DNA from: Hyaloraphidium curvatum
Lineage: Eukaryota; Monoblepharomycota; Hyaloraphidiomycetes; Hyaloraphidiales; Hyaloraphidiaceae
NCBI GenBank assembly: GCA_025558095.1
Contig: JAIVFI010000029.1
Coordinates: forward strand, 530,753 to 594,752
DNA: 64,000 nt
Direction of reading: 5' to 3'
The position numbers were made by a program, and so were the translations under genes. The notes under the pieces were generated by a model, which was not told the origin of the DNA, searched no databases, and saw nothing but the letters and a program-made list of their open reading frames with translations. Shown piece after piece: positions 33,636-43,982 of this stretch (position 1 is the first letter of the stretch; the number at the start of each line of letters is the position of its first letter).

Positions 33636-35835
33636 ATGGGCGGTCCGTTTGCCCCGGCGCCCGGCGCCGATCCGGCCGAGGACGACCTCCGATGGTCGCT
33701 CTTCGGCTCGCCGGCGTGGCCGATGGAGCGGCGGCTGCTGTGCAACGTGTCGCTGACCGTGACGGGGTCGCACATCGCGCTGGCGCTGTTCAGATGGGCC
33801 ATCCTCGAGCACTTCCGCGCCTCGCTGGTGACGCTGGTCTGCCTCGGCCTGTGCCCGCCGATGCTGCTGTTTTTCTACGCCGCACGCGCACGGGGCGACA
33901 GCGTGTGGCGCTGGACGATGCCCGTGGCCATGGCAATCTCGGCGCCCATCGTCGCCTACATGTTCGAGCTCGACGGCGTGCGCTCGGGCACATCGCCCTA
34001 CCTGGTCGTGTGCTGCGTGTTCGCCTCCATCGTTATGGGCCGCTCCTGGCCCGCCACGGCGCTCTACTCGGCCGTGCTCTTCGTCATGGGCTACCGCGAG
34101 CTGGCCCGGCACGGCATCAGGCTGCCCACCTCGGCGGGCGCCCTGGAGGCCTGGCGGACCGAGGACGCGGCCAACCTGCACATCTACGTGCACTGCAGCC
34201 TGGTATCCGTGGCGCTGGTCGGCTACGCGCTGTCGTTTCTGCGGCAGGAGCTGGACACGGAGAAGCGCCGCGCCGAGGCCGCAGCCGAGGCCAAGGGCAG
34301 GTTCCTGCGGACCATGTCCCACGAGATGCGGTAGGGCTGGCCCTAGGAGGGGTCCTCTGAATCACCGTCTGACCCGTCTCCTCCCGTCCCCCAGAACCCC
34401 CCTCAACGCCGTCATCGGCATGTCCACCCTCCTCCTCGACTCGCCCCTCAACGCGGAGCAGCGAGAGATGGCCAACACCATGCTCGCTTCCTCCAACCTG
34501 CTCCTCGCCCTCATCAACGACGTCCTCGACTACGCCAAGATCGAGGCCGGCAAGGTGGCCCCCGAGGAGATGCCCGTGGACGTGCGGACGGCGGCCAAGG
34601 AGGTCCTGGGGATGATCGGTGTCCGCCCCGGCGCGGTGGACAAGGCGCTCTGGGTCGACCCGGCCATGGACCCCGTTCTGCTGACCGACCCGACGCGGCT
34701 GCGGCAGATCCTGGCCAACCTCGCCAGCAACGCCGCCAAGTTCACCGAATCGGGCTACGTCCACATCTCCGTGGGCGCATGCGACGACCCCTCCTCTTTG
34801 GACCTCCGCACCCCCCTCGAACGGCCCTTCCCATCCCCCAGCGAACCCTGGACCGCCGCCTTCCCGCGCACCCCGCCCCCCGCCGTGCCGCACGCCGTGT
34901 TCCTGGTGGCGGACAGCGGCATCGGCATCCCCCCCTCGCACGTGCCCAACCTCTTCCTGAACCCCTTCTCGCAGGCCGACGCCCGCACCACGCGCAGGTT
35001 CGGCGGCACCGGGCTCGGGCTGACCATCACGGCGCGGCTGGTGGAGCTGCTCGGCGGGCGGGTGGCGGTGCGAAGCGCAGAGGGACGGGGGACCGAGTTC
35101 GCGGTGTGCCTGCCGCTGCGGTGCGCGGGGGCGGGGGGCGCGGAAAGGGCGGCGGAGCTCGAGGCGGTCGAGAGGTGGGGGAGCGCGGGGTTGGAGTACT
35201 ACACGGACGCGGCGGCGAGGTTTGGCGGGAACGGGGCGTCGGCGAACGGGTCGAAAGCTGGGGCCGAGAAGAGCACGTCGGATGCGGCCGAGAACGGCGG
35301 GTTGAGGAGGAGGGCGAGGCCAAAGGGCGGGGCGGCGCGGATCCTCGTCGCCGAGGACAACGGTGGGCTGCCCCTCCGTCGCTGTTTGCCGATCGCCGGC
35401 TGACCCACCCACCCCCCTTTTCCAGAGATCAACGCCCGCGTTTTGGAGAAGCACCTCGCGCGACTGGGGTACCGCGACGTGTCGCGCGCCGCCGACGGCC
35501 GCCGCGCCGTCTCGGCGGTGCTGGCCGCCGACGCCTCCGGCATCCCCTTCGACCTGGTGCTCATGGACCTCTTCATGCCCGAGCTGGACGGCATCGAAGC
35601 CGCGCGGGAGATCCGCCGCCTGGCCCTGTCGGTGCAGCCGCGCATCCTGGCGTGCACGGCCAACGTGATGGGCGAGGACGTGGAGGCATGCCTCGGGGCG
35701 GGTATGGACGGGCACGTGCCCAAGCCGATACGGGTGGGGGAGCTGCAGAGGAAGATGGAGGAGGTGCTGGGTGAGGACGGAGTCGCGGAGGGGGGGGGGA
35801 GGGAGGAGGTGGTGGGGAGCGTGGGGGTGACGTAG
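33636..35835 (+). CDS. Membrane hybrid histidine kinase with receiver domain
   Basis: Three exons (33636-34330, 34395-35362 and 35426-35835) give 690 residues. The N-terminal 200 residues hold several hydrophobic membrane spans and no recognisable periplasmic sensor. The H-box follows a short coiled coil: [14 protein letters not shown], with the phospho-accepting His about residue 229; the first intron splits this motif and splicing restores it. The ATPase part has [18 protein letters not shown] and [11 protein letters not shown]. After a low-complexity linker the receiver has [14 protein letters not shown], the phospho-accepting Asp in [20 protein letters not shown] and the PKPI lysine. The order membrane-HisKA-HATPase-REC is the standard fungal hybrid type that signals through a phosphotransfer protein. 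Its ligand is unknown. Confidence 0.92.
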
Positions 35836-36844
35836 ACGTGGACTGGGCTCGTTCGCTCGTTCGTGGGTATCTGCTATCTGATTACTTGGCTACATTGCGC
35901 TGCTAGAATGCCGGAAGTGACATCTGAGCGCCCAGAAAGAAGCCAACTAAATTCCAAGTCACGAGTCCGCTGCGGGCACGCCAGGCGGTGGGCCATTCCG
36001 GTCCGAGTTCAAGCCCCCGACGCATACGACAACCTCGAATGGCAAAGTGCTGCCGCGAATGCCTCCGAAATGCTCAAGAAGCACATAGGCACGGGCGCAC
36101 CGCACCGCACCGGGTCCGAGATAACCAGATAGCGGCATTGTTCGTCTTCCGGCCTTCCGCCGGCGCCTACGACGAGCATCAGAGTGGCAGCAGCATCGCC
36201 GGCGGCCCGGCATGCTGCGGATGCCTGCGCTGCGCGGGCCTGCCCGGCGCGGGCGACCACGACGGGCGGCGGAGCGGGACGCCCAGCGCGCGGTGCGGCA
36301 GCGGGGCGGCGGGCGGGGCGGGCGCCGGGCGGGGCGGGTGGGAGTGTGCGGCGTCCATGGCGGGTGGCGGTCGGTGTCGGGAAGAGCGGAAAGCGAGCGA
36401 GTTGGTTCGAGTCCTTGAGTCAAGGGTGGAGTCAGGATCCAGAGAGTCACGAATTACGTCGGTCTGGCTGTGTTGCCGTTCGCACACCTCGCGCGGAGGT
36501 GGAACGCAAAGACGAACACGGTTGCTTTAGGACGCTCCGGAAAGCGGAGAGATCGCGACTCTGGTCGTTCGGACCCCCGTCGATTCGCCCACTCACCTTG
36601 CTGGTTCTCCCGTCCCGGGGTCTCGCCGCCGATCTCGCTCACTCGTGCCGAACTGCACGTCCGACACAACTAGGAGACGCCAAGAGGAAGGGCCAGGTTC
36701 CAACCGGCGTGTTTCATCGCGGCTTTAACGGACGGGCGGCGAAAATGCGGAAGAGGTCCCTCCGCGAGCAGCTGGTCTGGTCGTCGTGCTAGGGATCCAG
36801 ATTGCAGATTCATTGCCAAGAAAGGTACAGAAGAGCCAGGCAGT
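35836..36844. other. 1-kb intergenic region, nothing recognised
   Basis: Less GC-biased than its neighbours, with mixed short open frames and no motif. It lies between the 3' ends of the histidine kinase (plus) and the BRCT protein (minus). Confidence 0.35.
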
Positions 36845-37757
36845 TCACAAGATGTCAAGTTCCGGATCCGAGCACGGCGCCAGAATCGGTCCGTGGTCCG
36901 AGTCCGGGGCCAGGATCGGCCCGTGCAGTACCTCCTCCTCCCTCGCGGCGCGGCCCGGGCTTGCCGCCTTCTCCGACAGCTTGGACCGGCTCGGAGAGCC
37001 CCGCGGGCTGCTCCGCTTCGCGGTCGGGAAGAACCCATCGATCGTGCCCTGCCGCGGCAATCGCTCAGCAACGGCCCCACCGCACGCCTCGCCGCGGACA
37101 ACCCACCTTCGCCCTGTCGACCATCACCCTGAACGGTCCCTCCCCCACCCTCCTCCCCTCCTCCACGCACGCAAACACCCACTCCCCGCCGACGACCTCC
37201 ACCCCCGACCTGCTCCTCCCGAGCCGCTCCCACTTGCCCGCCGCCAGCCTTTCGCACAGCACGTGCGTGACCCGGCCGTCCAGCGCCATGCTCATCCTCC
37301 CCCCCTCGCGTTCGACGAGGTGGCGGAAGGACATGTCGGTGTGGTTCCGTCCCGCGAGGCACGACAGCCGTCCCGCGACGTGGAACACGAGGCCCGCGAA
37401 CAGCCCGGCGCCGGACAGCGCGCGCTCGGCCGCGGCCCGGGCGCGCTTCCCGTGCAGCGCGTCAAAGTACCCTTTGCCGTCTTCCCCGGCCGTCTTTTTC
37501 GCCCCCTTGGTGCCCCCTTTGCCCCTGTCGATCCTCCTCCCAACGTCCAGCTGGCGCCCGTTGGCGGGGTTGCAGTACAGATCCGAGCCGAACCCCGACG
37601 CAAAGTGCGGCTCGGGCTGCTTCCATTTCGCCTTGAAGGGCGGCGGAGGCGGCCGGGCCTTGGGGAAGCCGACGTCGCCGAGCGTCCGCTGGAGGGACGC
37701 GGGTCCCGGGCCGGCGGGGGCGGCGGGGGGCGGCGCCGCCCGCGGGGGCGTTGCCAT
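36845..37757 (-). CDS. BRCT-domain protein with PIP-like C-terminal motif
   Basis: Exons 37757-37107 and 37048-36845 give 284 residues. A Pro-rich N-terminus and a Lys/Gly-rich segment lead to one BRCT domain (about residues 130-215). Its features are GLFAGLVFHVAGRL at the first strand, the HLVEREGGRMSMALDGRVTH glycine turn and strand, HVLCERL, and VEVVGGEWVFACVEEGRRV with the conserved Trp. After the intron the tail begins GTIDGFFPTAKR, which fits the hydrophobic core (IxxFF) of a PCNA-interacting box. The Gln comes into view only if an alternative acceptor at 37061 is used (RQGTIDGFF). BRCT plus PIP suggests a DNA-repair or replication-fork protein in the nucleus; the specific family is not recognised. 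Confidence 0.66.
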
Positions 37758-37902
37758 GCGCTGGAAGATAGGCAAGGAGAGGCCGGAGGTAGCCCGATGG
37801 AGGGGAAGAGCCGGGGAAGGCGCCGCGTGACTGTTGTTTGGCCGACTCGGCCCGACCGGCGACTCCTCAAAGCGACCCCGGAATTCCGGCACCGCCGCCG
37901 CG
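37758..37902. promoter_or_regulatory. Short shared promoter, BRCT protein / coiled-coil protein
   Basis: 145 bases between two divergent starts (37757 minus, 37903 plus). Inferred bidirectional promoter; no box is recognised. Confidence 0.4.
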
Positions 37903-39273
37903 ATGCCGCCCAAACCCAAGAAGAAATCCAAGGAGGAGCTCGAAGCCGAGCGGCTCGCCGCCGAAAAGGCCGCCAAGAAGGCCGCCGCCGAGGCCGCACG
38001 CAAGAAGGCGGAGGCGAAGGAGCGCAGGAGGCGGGAAAAGGCCGAGGCGGAGGAGCGGAGGAGGAGGGAGGAGGAGGAGAGGAGGGCGAGGGAGGAGGAG
38101 GTGCGTCGCCGGGGGTGGCAGGGGTTTGGGACGGGGATGACCGGGCCCGGCAGGAACGGAGACGGGAGGAGGAGCGGCTTTCGGCCCTCAACGGACCGCT
38201 CGTCGACCCCGAGTGGGCCGAGATCCGACGACAAGGTACGGCTTCTCGCCATTTCTGTCCTTTCCGCTGCTCACGCCGCGCGCAGACCGCGTCGCCGCCC
38301 TCCGCGCAAACATCTCCTCGCTGCTCCGCGGAACCCGCCTCGCCCTGGAGCACAAGGACCGCCTCCTCGACTCGCTGGCCTCGCAGTACGACGCCGCGGA
38401 CGCGCAGCACGCCGAGCTGCACGCACAACACCTGGTCCGCCTCGAACGGCTCCGCGGGGAGCACCTGGCCCGGATGGCCTCCCAGCAAAAGCACTTTGTC
38501 GGCGTCGAGGGGGAGATGGCGCGGCAGCGGTTCGCCGAAGCCGCAGCCCGCGTGAGGGAGCAGGGGCGGCGCCTGGTGGGGCGGCGCGGGGGGGAGCACG
38601 CGGCGTGGAGGGCTGCGCAGGCGGCCGCCGAGGAGAGGAGGGAGGAGGAGCGGCTCGCGAGGATCACGGAGCGCCGCGAGAACGTGGGTTCCTCGGCCTC
38701 CCTGCCTTGCGCGGGATTGCGGGGTCAACCGGCCCGGAACAGCTCCTGCAGGCGTACCACACCGCGCGGCTTTCCCTCCTCTCGCAGCTGCAATCCGTCC
38801 GCGCCCACGCGCTGCAGCTGGCCAGCGACCACGATGCGTCCACCGGCGCGCAGCGCGCCGAGTGCGAGTCCATGCGGGCGAGGCTGGAAAAGCTCGAGGG
38901 GGAGCTTGCAGAAGCCGGGGAGAGGGAGGCGAGGGTCAGGAGGGCGTGCGACGCTGCGGGGAGGAGGTTGGAGGGGATCACGGGGGAGAGGATGGGGAGG
39001 CCGGGGACCGCGGGGACCGCGGCGAGGGTGGGGTCGGCGGGGAGCGACAAGACGGGGCGGGCGGGATCGGCGGGCAGTTCGGGTGCAGGGGAAGGGGATC
39101 TGGAGGAGCAGCACCGGGAGGGCGAGCTGCAGCCGCTGCCTGCCTCACCGCGGCACAACAAGTCGAGGTTCGACGAGGCCGAGTTTGCGGATTTGAAGCG
39201 TCAGGTCGCCGAAGTCGCTGCGCGCAACATCGAGCTCCGCCGGGCCCTCGAATGCCGGAGACCTTCCAGATAG
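37903..39273 (+). CDS. Coiled-coil protein, possibly DRC2/CCDC65-like
   Basis: Exons 37903-38100, 38154-38235, 38286-38683 and 38743-39273 give 402 residues, all junctions in phase. A Lys/Glu/Ala/Arg-rich helix opens the protein (MPPKPKKKSKEELEAERLAA). A segment with GPLVDPEWAEIRRQ and ANISSLLRGTRLALEHKDRL followed by LDSLASQYDAADAQHAELHA resembles the core of dynein regulatory complex subunit 2 (WRxxLR, then KDxxIxxLxxDLxxAEEQY). More coiled coil and a Gly/Ser linker follow. If right, it points to motile flagella, as in zoosporic fungi. Coiled coils produce false similarity easily, so only the coiled-coil architecture is firm. Confidence 0.55.
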   Translation: MPPKPKKKSKEELEAERLAAEKAAKKAAAEAARKKAEAKERRRREKAEAEERRRREEEERRAREEEVRRRGWQGFGTGMTGPGRNGDGRRSGFRPSTDRSSTPSGPRSDDKVRLLAISVLSAAHAARRPRRRPPRKHLLAAPRNPPRPGAQGPPPRLAGLAVRRRGRAARRAARTTPGPPRTAPRGAPGPDGLPAKALCRRRGGDGAAAVRRSRSPREGAGAAPGGAARGGARGVEGCAGGRRGEEGGGAAREDHGAPRERGFLGLPALRGIAGSTGPEQLLQAYHTARLSLLSQLQSVRAHALQLASDHDASTGAQRAECESMRARLEKLEGELAEAGEREARVRRACDAAGRRLEGITGERMGRPGTAGTAARVGSAGSDKTGRAGSAGSSGAGEGDLEEQHREGELQPLPASPRHNKSRFDEAEFADLKRQVAEVAARNIELRRALECRRPSR

Positions 39274-39354
39274 ATAGACAACTAGAATGACATCGACGAT
39301 AAGTCAGCCCTATGCACGTTCCGCCCCGCCCGCGCATCCCTTCTCCACCTGTCT

Positions 39355-41350
39355 CTAGTCCAACACCTCCTCCCCCGGCTCCAGCACCCCCGTCCCGATC
39401 CCCTCCCCCGCCCTTCTCAGCCTCTCCTCCGTCACATCCGCCAGCTCCGCGGTCCCGCTCCCCCTCCTCCCAACGTGCACCGGCGAGTCCAGCGCCTGCC
39501 GCCGGAGCCGCTCCTCCGTCAGTTCGGCGAGATCCGAGACGTTGCTCCCGCGGCGGCCGATGGTCAGCCTGTGCGCGGCGGGGTTGGCCAGGCGCGCGGA
39601 CTGCGGGGATGTGGGCTCGCGGTCGCCCGGGGGCGGGGTGGGCAAGGAGCCCGCGGTGTCGACCGCCGGCCTGCCGGGTGCGGGCTCGGGCTCCGGGCCG
39701 AGGATGTCGTCCGCGTGGCTGACGAGCACCTCGGTCTCGGTCTCGCCGGGGGTCGGGGGACGGTCCCGGCCTTCCCAGACGCGGCGGAGGTACTGTGCGA
39801 GGTGGCGGTCGGTGCCGGTGGAGTGGTTCGTGAACCTGTGCGGGTGCGCATCCAGTCAGCACGGGCGACACGCGGCGCCCGCCGGCAGGGGCGACCCACC
39901 AATCGACGAGGAAGATCTGGATCTGGAACACGTTGAAGGACGGCTCGTGCTCCCCGCTCTCGATCTGCGCCTTCATCAGCAGGAAGTACTCAATGAAGCT
40001 CCTGTGCTCCCGCACGTGCTCGAAGGTGAACGGGTAGCGGTACCGGAGCATGTACCCGTACTCGGTGCCAAAGTGCTCCTTGGCGTACTGCGCCAGAAAC
40101 CCGAGGATGCGCGAGACCGAGGCCGTGTCGCCGTCCTCGACGTGCGGGGCGAGCTCGTTGATGTGGTCCAGCAGGGTGTGGTGCTGCTCGTCCATCTTTT
40201 CCACGCCCAGGACAAACTCCGTGGTCCAGGGGGTGGTCCCCGCCACGAGCTCGCCGGTGGTTTCCCAGGCGCCGCCGGCGAGGGTGCGCTCGCACCGCGC
40301 GACGTAGGCCAGCGCCGCCGGGTCGTCGGGGGCGCGGGAGAGGCATTCCCGGAACAGCGAGAGCGCGTGGTCGACCTCCTTCATGTGGTACAGGCCGACG
40401 CCCTTTTCAAAGGTGCCGCGGGTGGCGATCTTGGCCGAGCGGAGCGGTTCCGGGTCCGTCTCGAAGACCTCGTAGATGCTCTGCGGGTGGGCCTTGCCCT
40501 TGACCCGGAGGCGGTCCATGTACCGCGTAGTGACGCCGGGAGCTTTCCCAAGAGAGTACATCGTGGCCTCCGATACCAGCAGGGGCACGCCGTACACCTT
40601 GGTCGCCGATTCGAGCCGCGAGGCGAAATTGACCGCGTCCGAGACCACCGTGACGTCCTTGCGCGCGCCGCCGCCGATGGTGCCGACGGCAGCCGCGCCG
40701 GTGTTGATTCCGATGCCGATCCGCACGGGTTCGAGGCCCAGCTCCGACCGGCCGACGTTGTAGCGCTGCAGCGCGCGCAGCATGGCGCACCCGGCGGCGA
40801 TGGCGTCGTCCCCGCCCCCGGGGTGCTTCTCCGAGCCGGGGAAGAGCGCCATGATGGCGTCGCCGACGTACTTGTCGACGAACCCGCCGGCGTTCTCGAT
40901 GCAGGGCTCGAGGATCCCCAGCAGCGAGTTGACGAAATCAAAGGTGTCCGCGGGGGTCAGGGACTCGCACGTGGCGGTGAAGTTGCGCACGTCGCAGAAC
41001 ATGACGGTGAGCTTCCGTTCCGCCGAGTCGCCCAGCCTGAGGCCGGTGATGTCGGTTTTGCCCAGCATCTCGACGAACTGCTGCGGGACGAACTCGCGGA
41101 CGGCCCGCTCGAGCCGCCGCGCCCGCTCGGCCGCCAGCCGCTCGCCCGCGCGCGCGGCCTCGATCTCCTCGGCGAGCTTGGCCGCGGCCTCCGCCGACAG
41201 CGGCGCGCCGACCTCCGCGCCGGCCGCCCGCAGCGCCGCGAGCGGGTCGGCGCCGCCGCGCTCCTCCGGCTGCGGCGTGCCCGGCTGCGGCGTGCCCGCG
41301 CGGGACGGCGACCGCCCGAGCGAATTAAACAGCCCGCCGAGGAACGACAT
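39355..41350 (-). CDS. Class III adenylyl cyclase fused to a hemerythrin domain
   Basis: Exons 41350-39900 and 39835-39355 give 643 residues. A helical N-terminus ends in FVPQQFVEMLGKTDITGL, the signature before many bacterial cyclases. The cyclase domain (about 110-300) has metal Asp in VMFCDVRNFT (D120) and DKYVGDAIMALF (D164). It has the adenine-selecting Lys160, Thr234 at the second specificity position, and the transition-state residues N241 and R245 in DAVNFASRLE. Lys/Thr is the class IIIb pattern of cAMP-forming enzymes. A TPR-like stretch (310-355) leads to a complete hemerythrin: H390, H426-x3-E430, H445-x3-H449 and H488-x4-D493. The first five ligands are spaced exactly as in known hemerythrins. 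The intron splits the Trp before NHSTGTD; splicing restores it. A disordered tail carries two copies of GRRGS followed by ELxxxTEERLRR. A soluble protein with oxygen, NO or iron sensing coupled to cAMP is the likely role. Confidence 0.9.
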
Positions 41351-41904
41351 GGCGCGGAGCGGGGCTGCCGGGTGGCCCTTGTGACTCGTCCCAGGATTCG
41401 CGCCACCTGCGTCATTCGTCACTAGGGACCTCCATCCTCCGCGCCCCACGCCGACGTGACCTCATCCGAAGAAAGTCGGTTTCCCGGTGCCATTGCATCG
41501 GACCGAGACGGGCATTATCGATAGGCGCTCGGACAGGGACCTCGGACGACGGCACGTCGGTCCCCGTGCTCGAGCCGTCCTTTCGCGCCTCGCCGCACCG
41601 CTGCCCGCCGTCCGCCCTTGTGGTCCCCCAAACCAAATCATGTGGACATCTAGTGCCGCTTTGTGCCCTTCCCAGACGGGATCCGCCGATCGACATGCAC
41701 CGTCACCTCGCCTCCCTGCTGAAGCCGCGTATGGGTCAACCTTCCAACGACGACCTCCTCCGAGCACACACGATAAGTCCAAATGAAAACGACATGAGAT
41801 GAACTATTGACCCCAAATGGCTGTACATTGCGAGCCGACGACTTCATGGGCCCGCTTTTGCGTTCCAAGCCTGCTTTCCAAACCCAAGGCCTGCACCCCC
41901 CACC
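41351..41904. other. Intergenic upstream of the cyclase-hemerythrin gene
   Basis: Contains the promoter of the cyclase gene (start 41350, minus) and the 3' flank of the VOC gene. No motif is recognised. Confidence 0.35.
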
Positions 41905-42965
41905 TCAAAGCTTGCTGGCCTTTCCCGACGACGACGTGGCACTGGCGGCGATCGGCACCCCCGCCCTCGCCCCCTCCGCCGCGGCCCTCTGCCTCTCGAT
42001 CTCCTTGGGCGTGCGCGACTCGAGCGACGACCAGGCCACCTCGTCGGGCGCCATGAGAATCTGCTGCGGGAAGCCCTGCAGCATGTGCGGCGCGTCGGGC
42101 CTGTCGGCGGGCTGCGGCACGGGCGCGGGGGGCTGCACGTAGGGGGCCGGGTTCTTGAAGCGCGCGAGCTCCTCGTCGCTGATGCCGGCGAGCGTGCGGA
42201 CCTCCTCGTCGATCCACTCCTCGGCGTTGATGTTGCTGCCCGTGGCGACCTCGAGGGCGAGGTTCTCGGGGCCCGCGAAGTAGATCTGGCGTGCCGGGTC
42301 CGGTGAGGACCAAGCGCCCGACGGCAGCGGGCGGGGAAACCCACCGACTGGCACATCCCGTGGTTGATGGGTCCCAGCACCTGGATCCCCCTCGACCTGA
42401 TCCTGTTGCGCATGGCCACCAGCTCCTCCAGCGAATCGACGTTGAGCGCCAGGTGGGCCATGCTCCCCGCCGTCACGTTGCCCGCGGGCGAGACCGCGTG
42501 GGTGACGCCGGGGATGGGCTTGTCCGGGTTGTTCTCGTGCTGCTGGAAGGCGATGCAGCACGAGGGGGAGAGCTCGAGGAAGGCGTGGAAGGTGTTTTCG
42601 ACGCCGTGCATCCTGAGAATGGGGCGGCGGTCAGCAAGATACTCCTGCGCAACGATGTACAAGCGGCTAGAGACGAGAGAACGGGTTCGGGCTTGCCGTT
42701 CGACCCGGGGGCCGACGGTCAGGCGCCTGCCGGACCGGGAGACGCCGCACGGAGTCCGTCTCCCAGTCCCCCCCTCGCCGCCAGACGCCCTGGGACCCCC
42801 GCCCAAAGATGCCAGACGTCTCCCAAGGCCACCGGAACCCCACCAGTAGAGCGCCTTGAGCTTGGCACCGAGGACGTCGGTGAAGAAGGCAATCTGCTCC
42901 TTCACGTTCCGGGTGCCGATTGCGAGGTGGTGCACCCCGTTGGGACGGAGGTTGGGGTTGACCAT
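41905..42965 (-). CDS. VOC-family (glyoxalase/dioxygenase-like) protein
   Basis: Exons 42965-42844, 42612-42345 and 42285-41905 give 256 residues. The first half is one vicinal-oxygen-chelate domain. It has VHHLAIGTRNVKEQIAFFTD with the first metal-type His, LKALYWMHGVENTFHAFLEL, SMAHLALNVDSLEELVAMRN with a second His, GPINHGMCQSIYFAGPENLA and LEVATGSNI with the closing Glu. The C-terminal 100 residues are Pro/Ala-rich and include a Glu-rich helix. VOC proteins include glyoxalase I, extradiol dioxygenases and antibiotic-binding proteins; His, His and Glu are present here, so metal binding is likely, but the substrate cannot be told. Confidence 0.78.
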
Positions 42966-43982
42966 GTTTTCCGGCGGCTTCGCAGAGGCGGGGGAGGGTC
43001 TGCCGGGCGCGGGGCGAGGGAGTTCAGGAGCGGAGGGAGCGGGTGAACTTGCTCTCGCCTCCAGCCCCTTGCCCCCGCGCACAGCCGCGGCTTTGCGTGC
43101 GGCCAGGACCTTCCGGACATGCACGCTCTTTCTAGTTTCCGACGAATCCGCTCGCTGGGCAACATATGCCGTTTGGGACGGTAGGGCAGCGCAGCGGTCC
43201 CCCCTGTCCGCGCTGTCTCTCATTCTGGCTGATGCGGTCGGCGGAGCCGCGGTTGCCGCCCCACGACCCGGACGCGCGAGGAGCTGGCGATCGGGATCGG
43301 CTTCAACGTGTCCAGGAGCCCTGAAAGTAGACGGCGCGAGCAACTGAAGGCCGCCGGCGTCCTGAAGCGCCGGCGCCGTCCGTGCTTCCCGCACCGTCCG
43401 TCCTTCCCGCGCACGCCAAACTGCGCCCTGCCCCGCCGCCAAAACCCCTGGCCGTGTACAGCGAGGAAACCGTTCCTTTGGCCGCGAATGATGTATGCTT
43501 GGTGTGCTCGGATTCAGGCCAGCTCCTTGGTGTCGCGATCACTCATGCAGGCACTTGACGGCGCCAGACGGGCTCTGGCGCCGGCGCTTCACCGATGCGA
43601 TCGCGGCGCCAAGGTCGATCGCGTGCCAGCGACGGCGACCTGCGAAACATCCTGTGGGCCCACCGGAGAAGTGGGTCGACTGGCGACAGGGGCCGTCGTC
43701 CGTACGCCTTTCCTTGAAACGCGCGAAAGCAACCAGATCTCTTTCCCAGGCCGCTGCTATGCGGGCCATCCATCCCCCTTGCAGCGCCACTTCAACGCTG
43801 GTGCCAGCATCGGCCCGGCGAGGGATTCAGGAAGAACGCGTTCTGCGGCATCGGCCTCCACCGACGCCGGTCCGTTCCCGTCTGTCCGCCGCCCACGCCT
43901 CCTCGGTCCCGGCTCCACGTCCTCTCCATCTCGCCGCCTGGGGGTCCGGCGCCGATGCCGCGCCCCTCCCATCTTCGATCCT
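42966..43982. other. 1-kb stretch with no supported gene
   Basis: Open frames on both strands are long but compositionally shadow-like. It marks the change from single-copy genes to the repeat-bearing subtelomeric part. Confidence 0.35.

Noticed and set aside
39542-41425. 627-codon plus frame opposite the cyclase-hemerythrin
   Set aside because: Antisense of the well-supported cyclase; composition is Arg/Val/Gly-rich without motifs.
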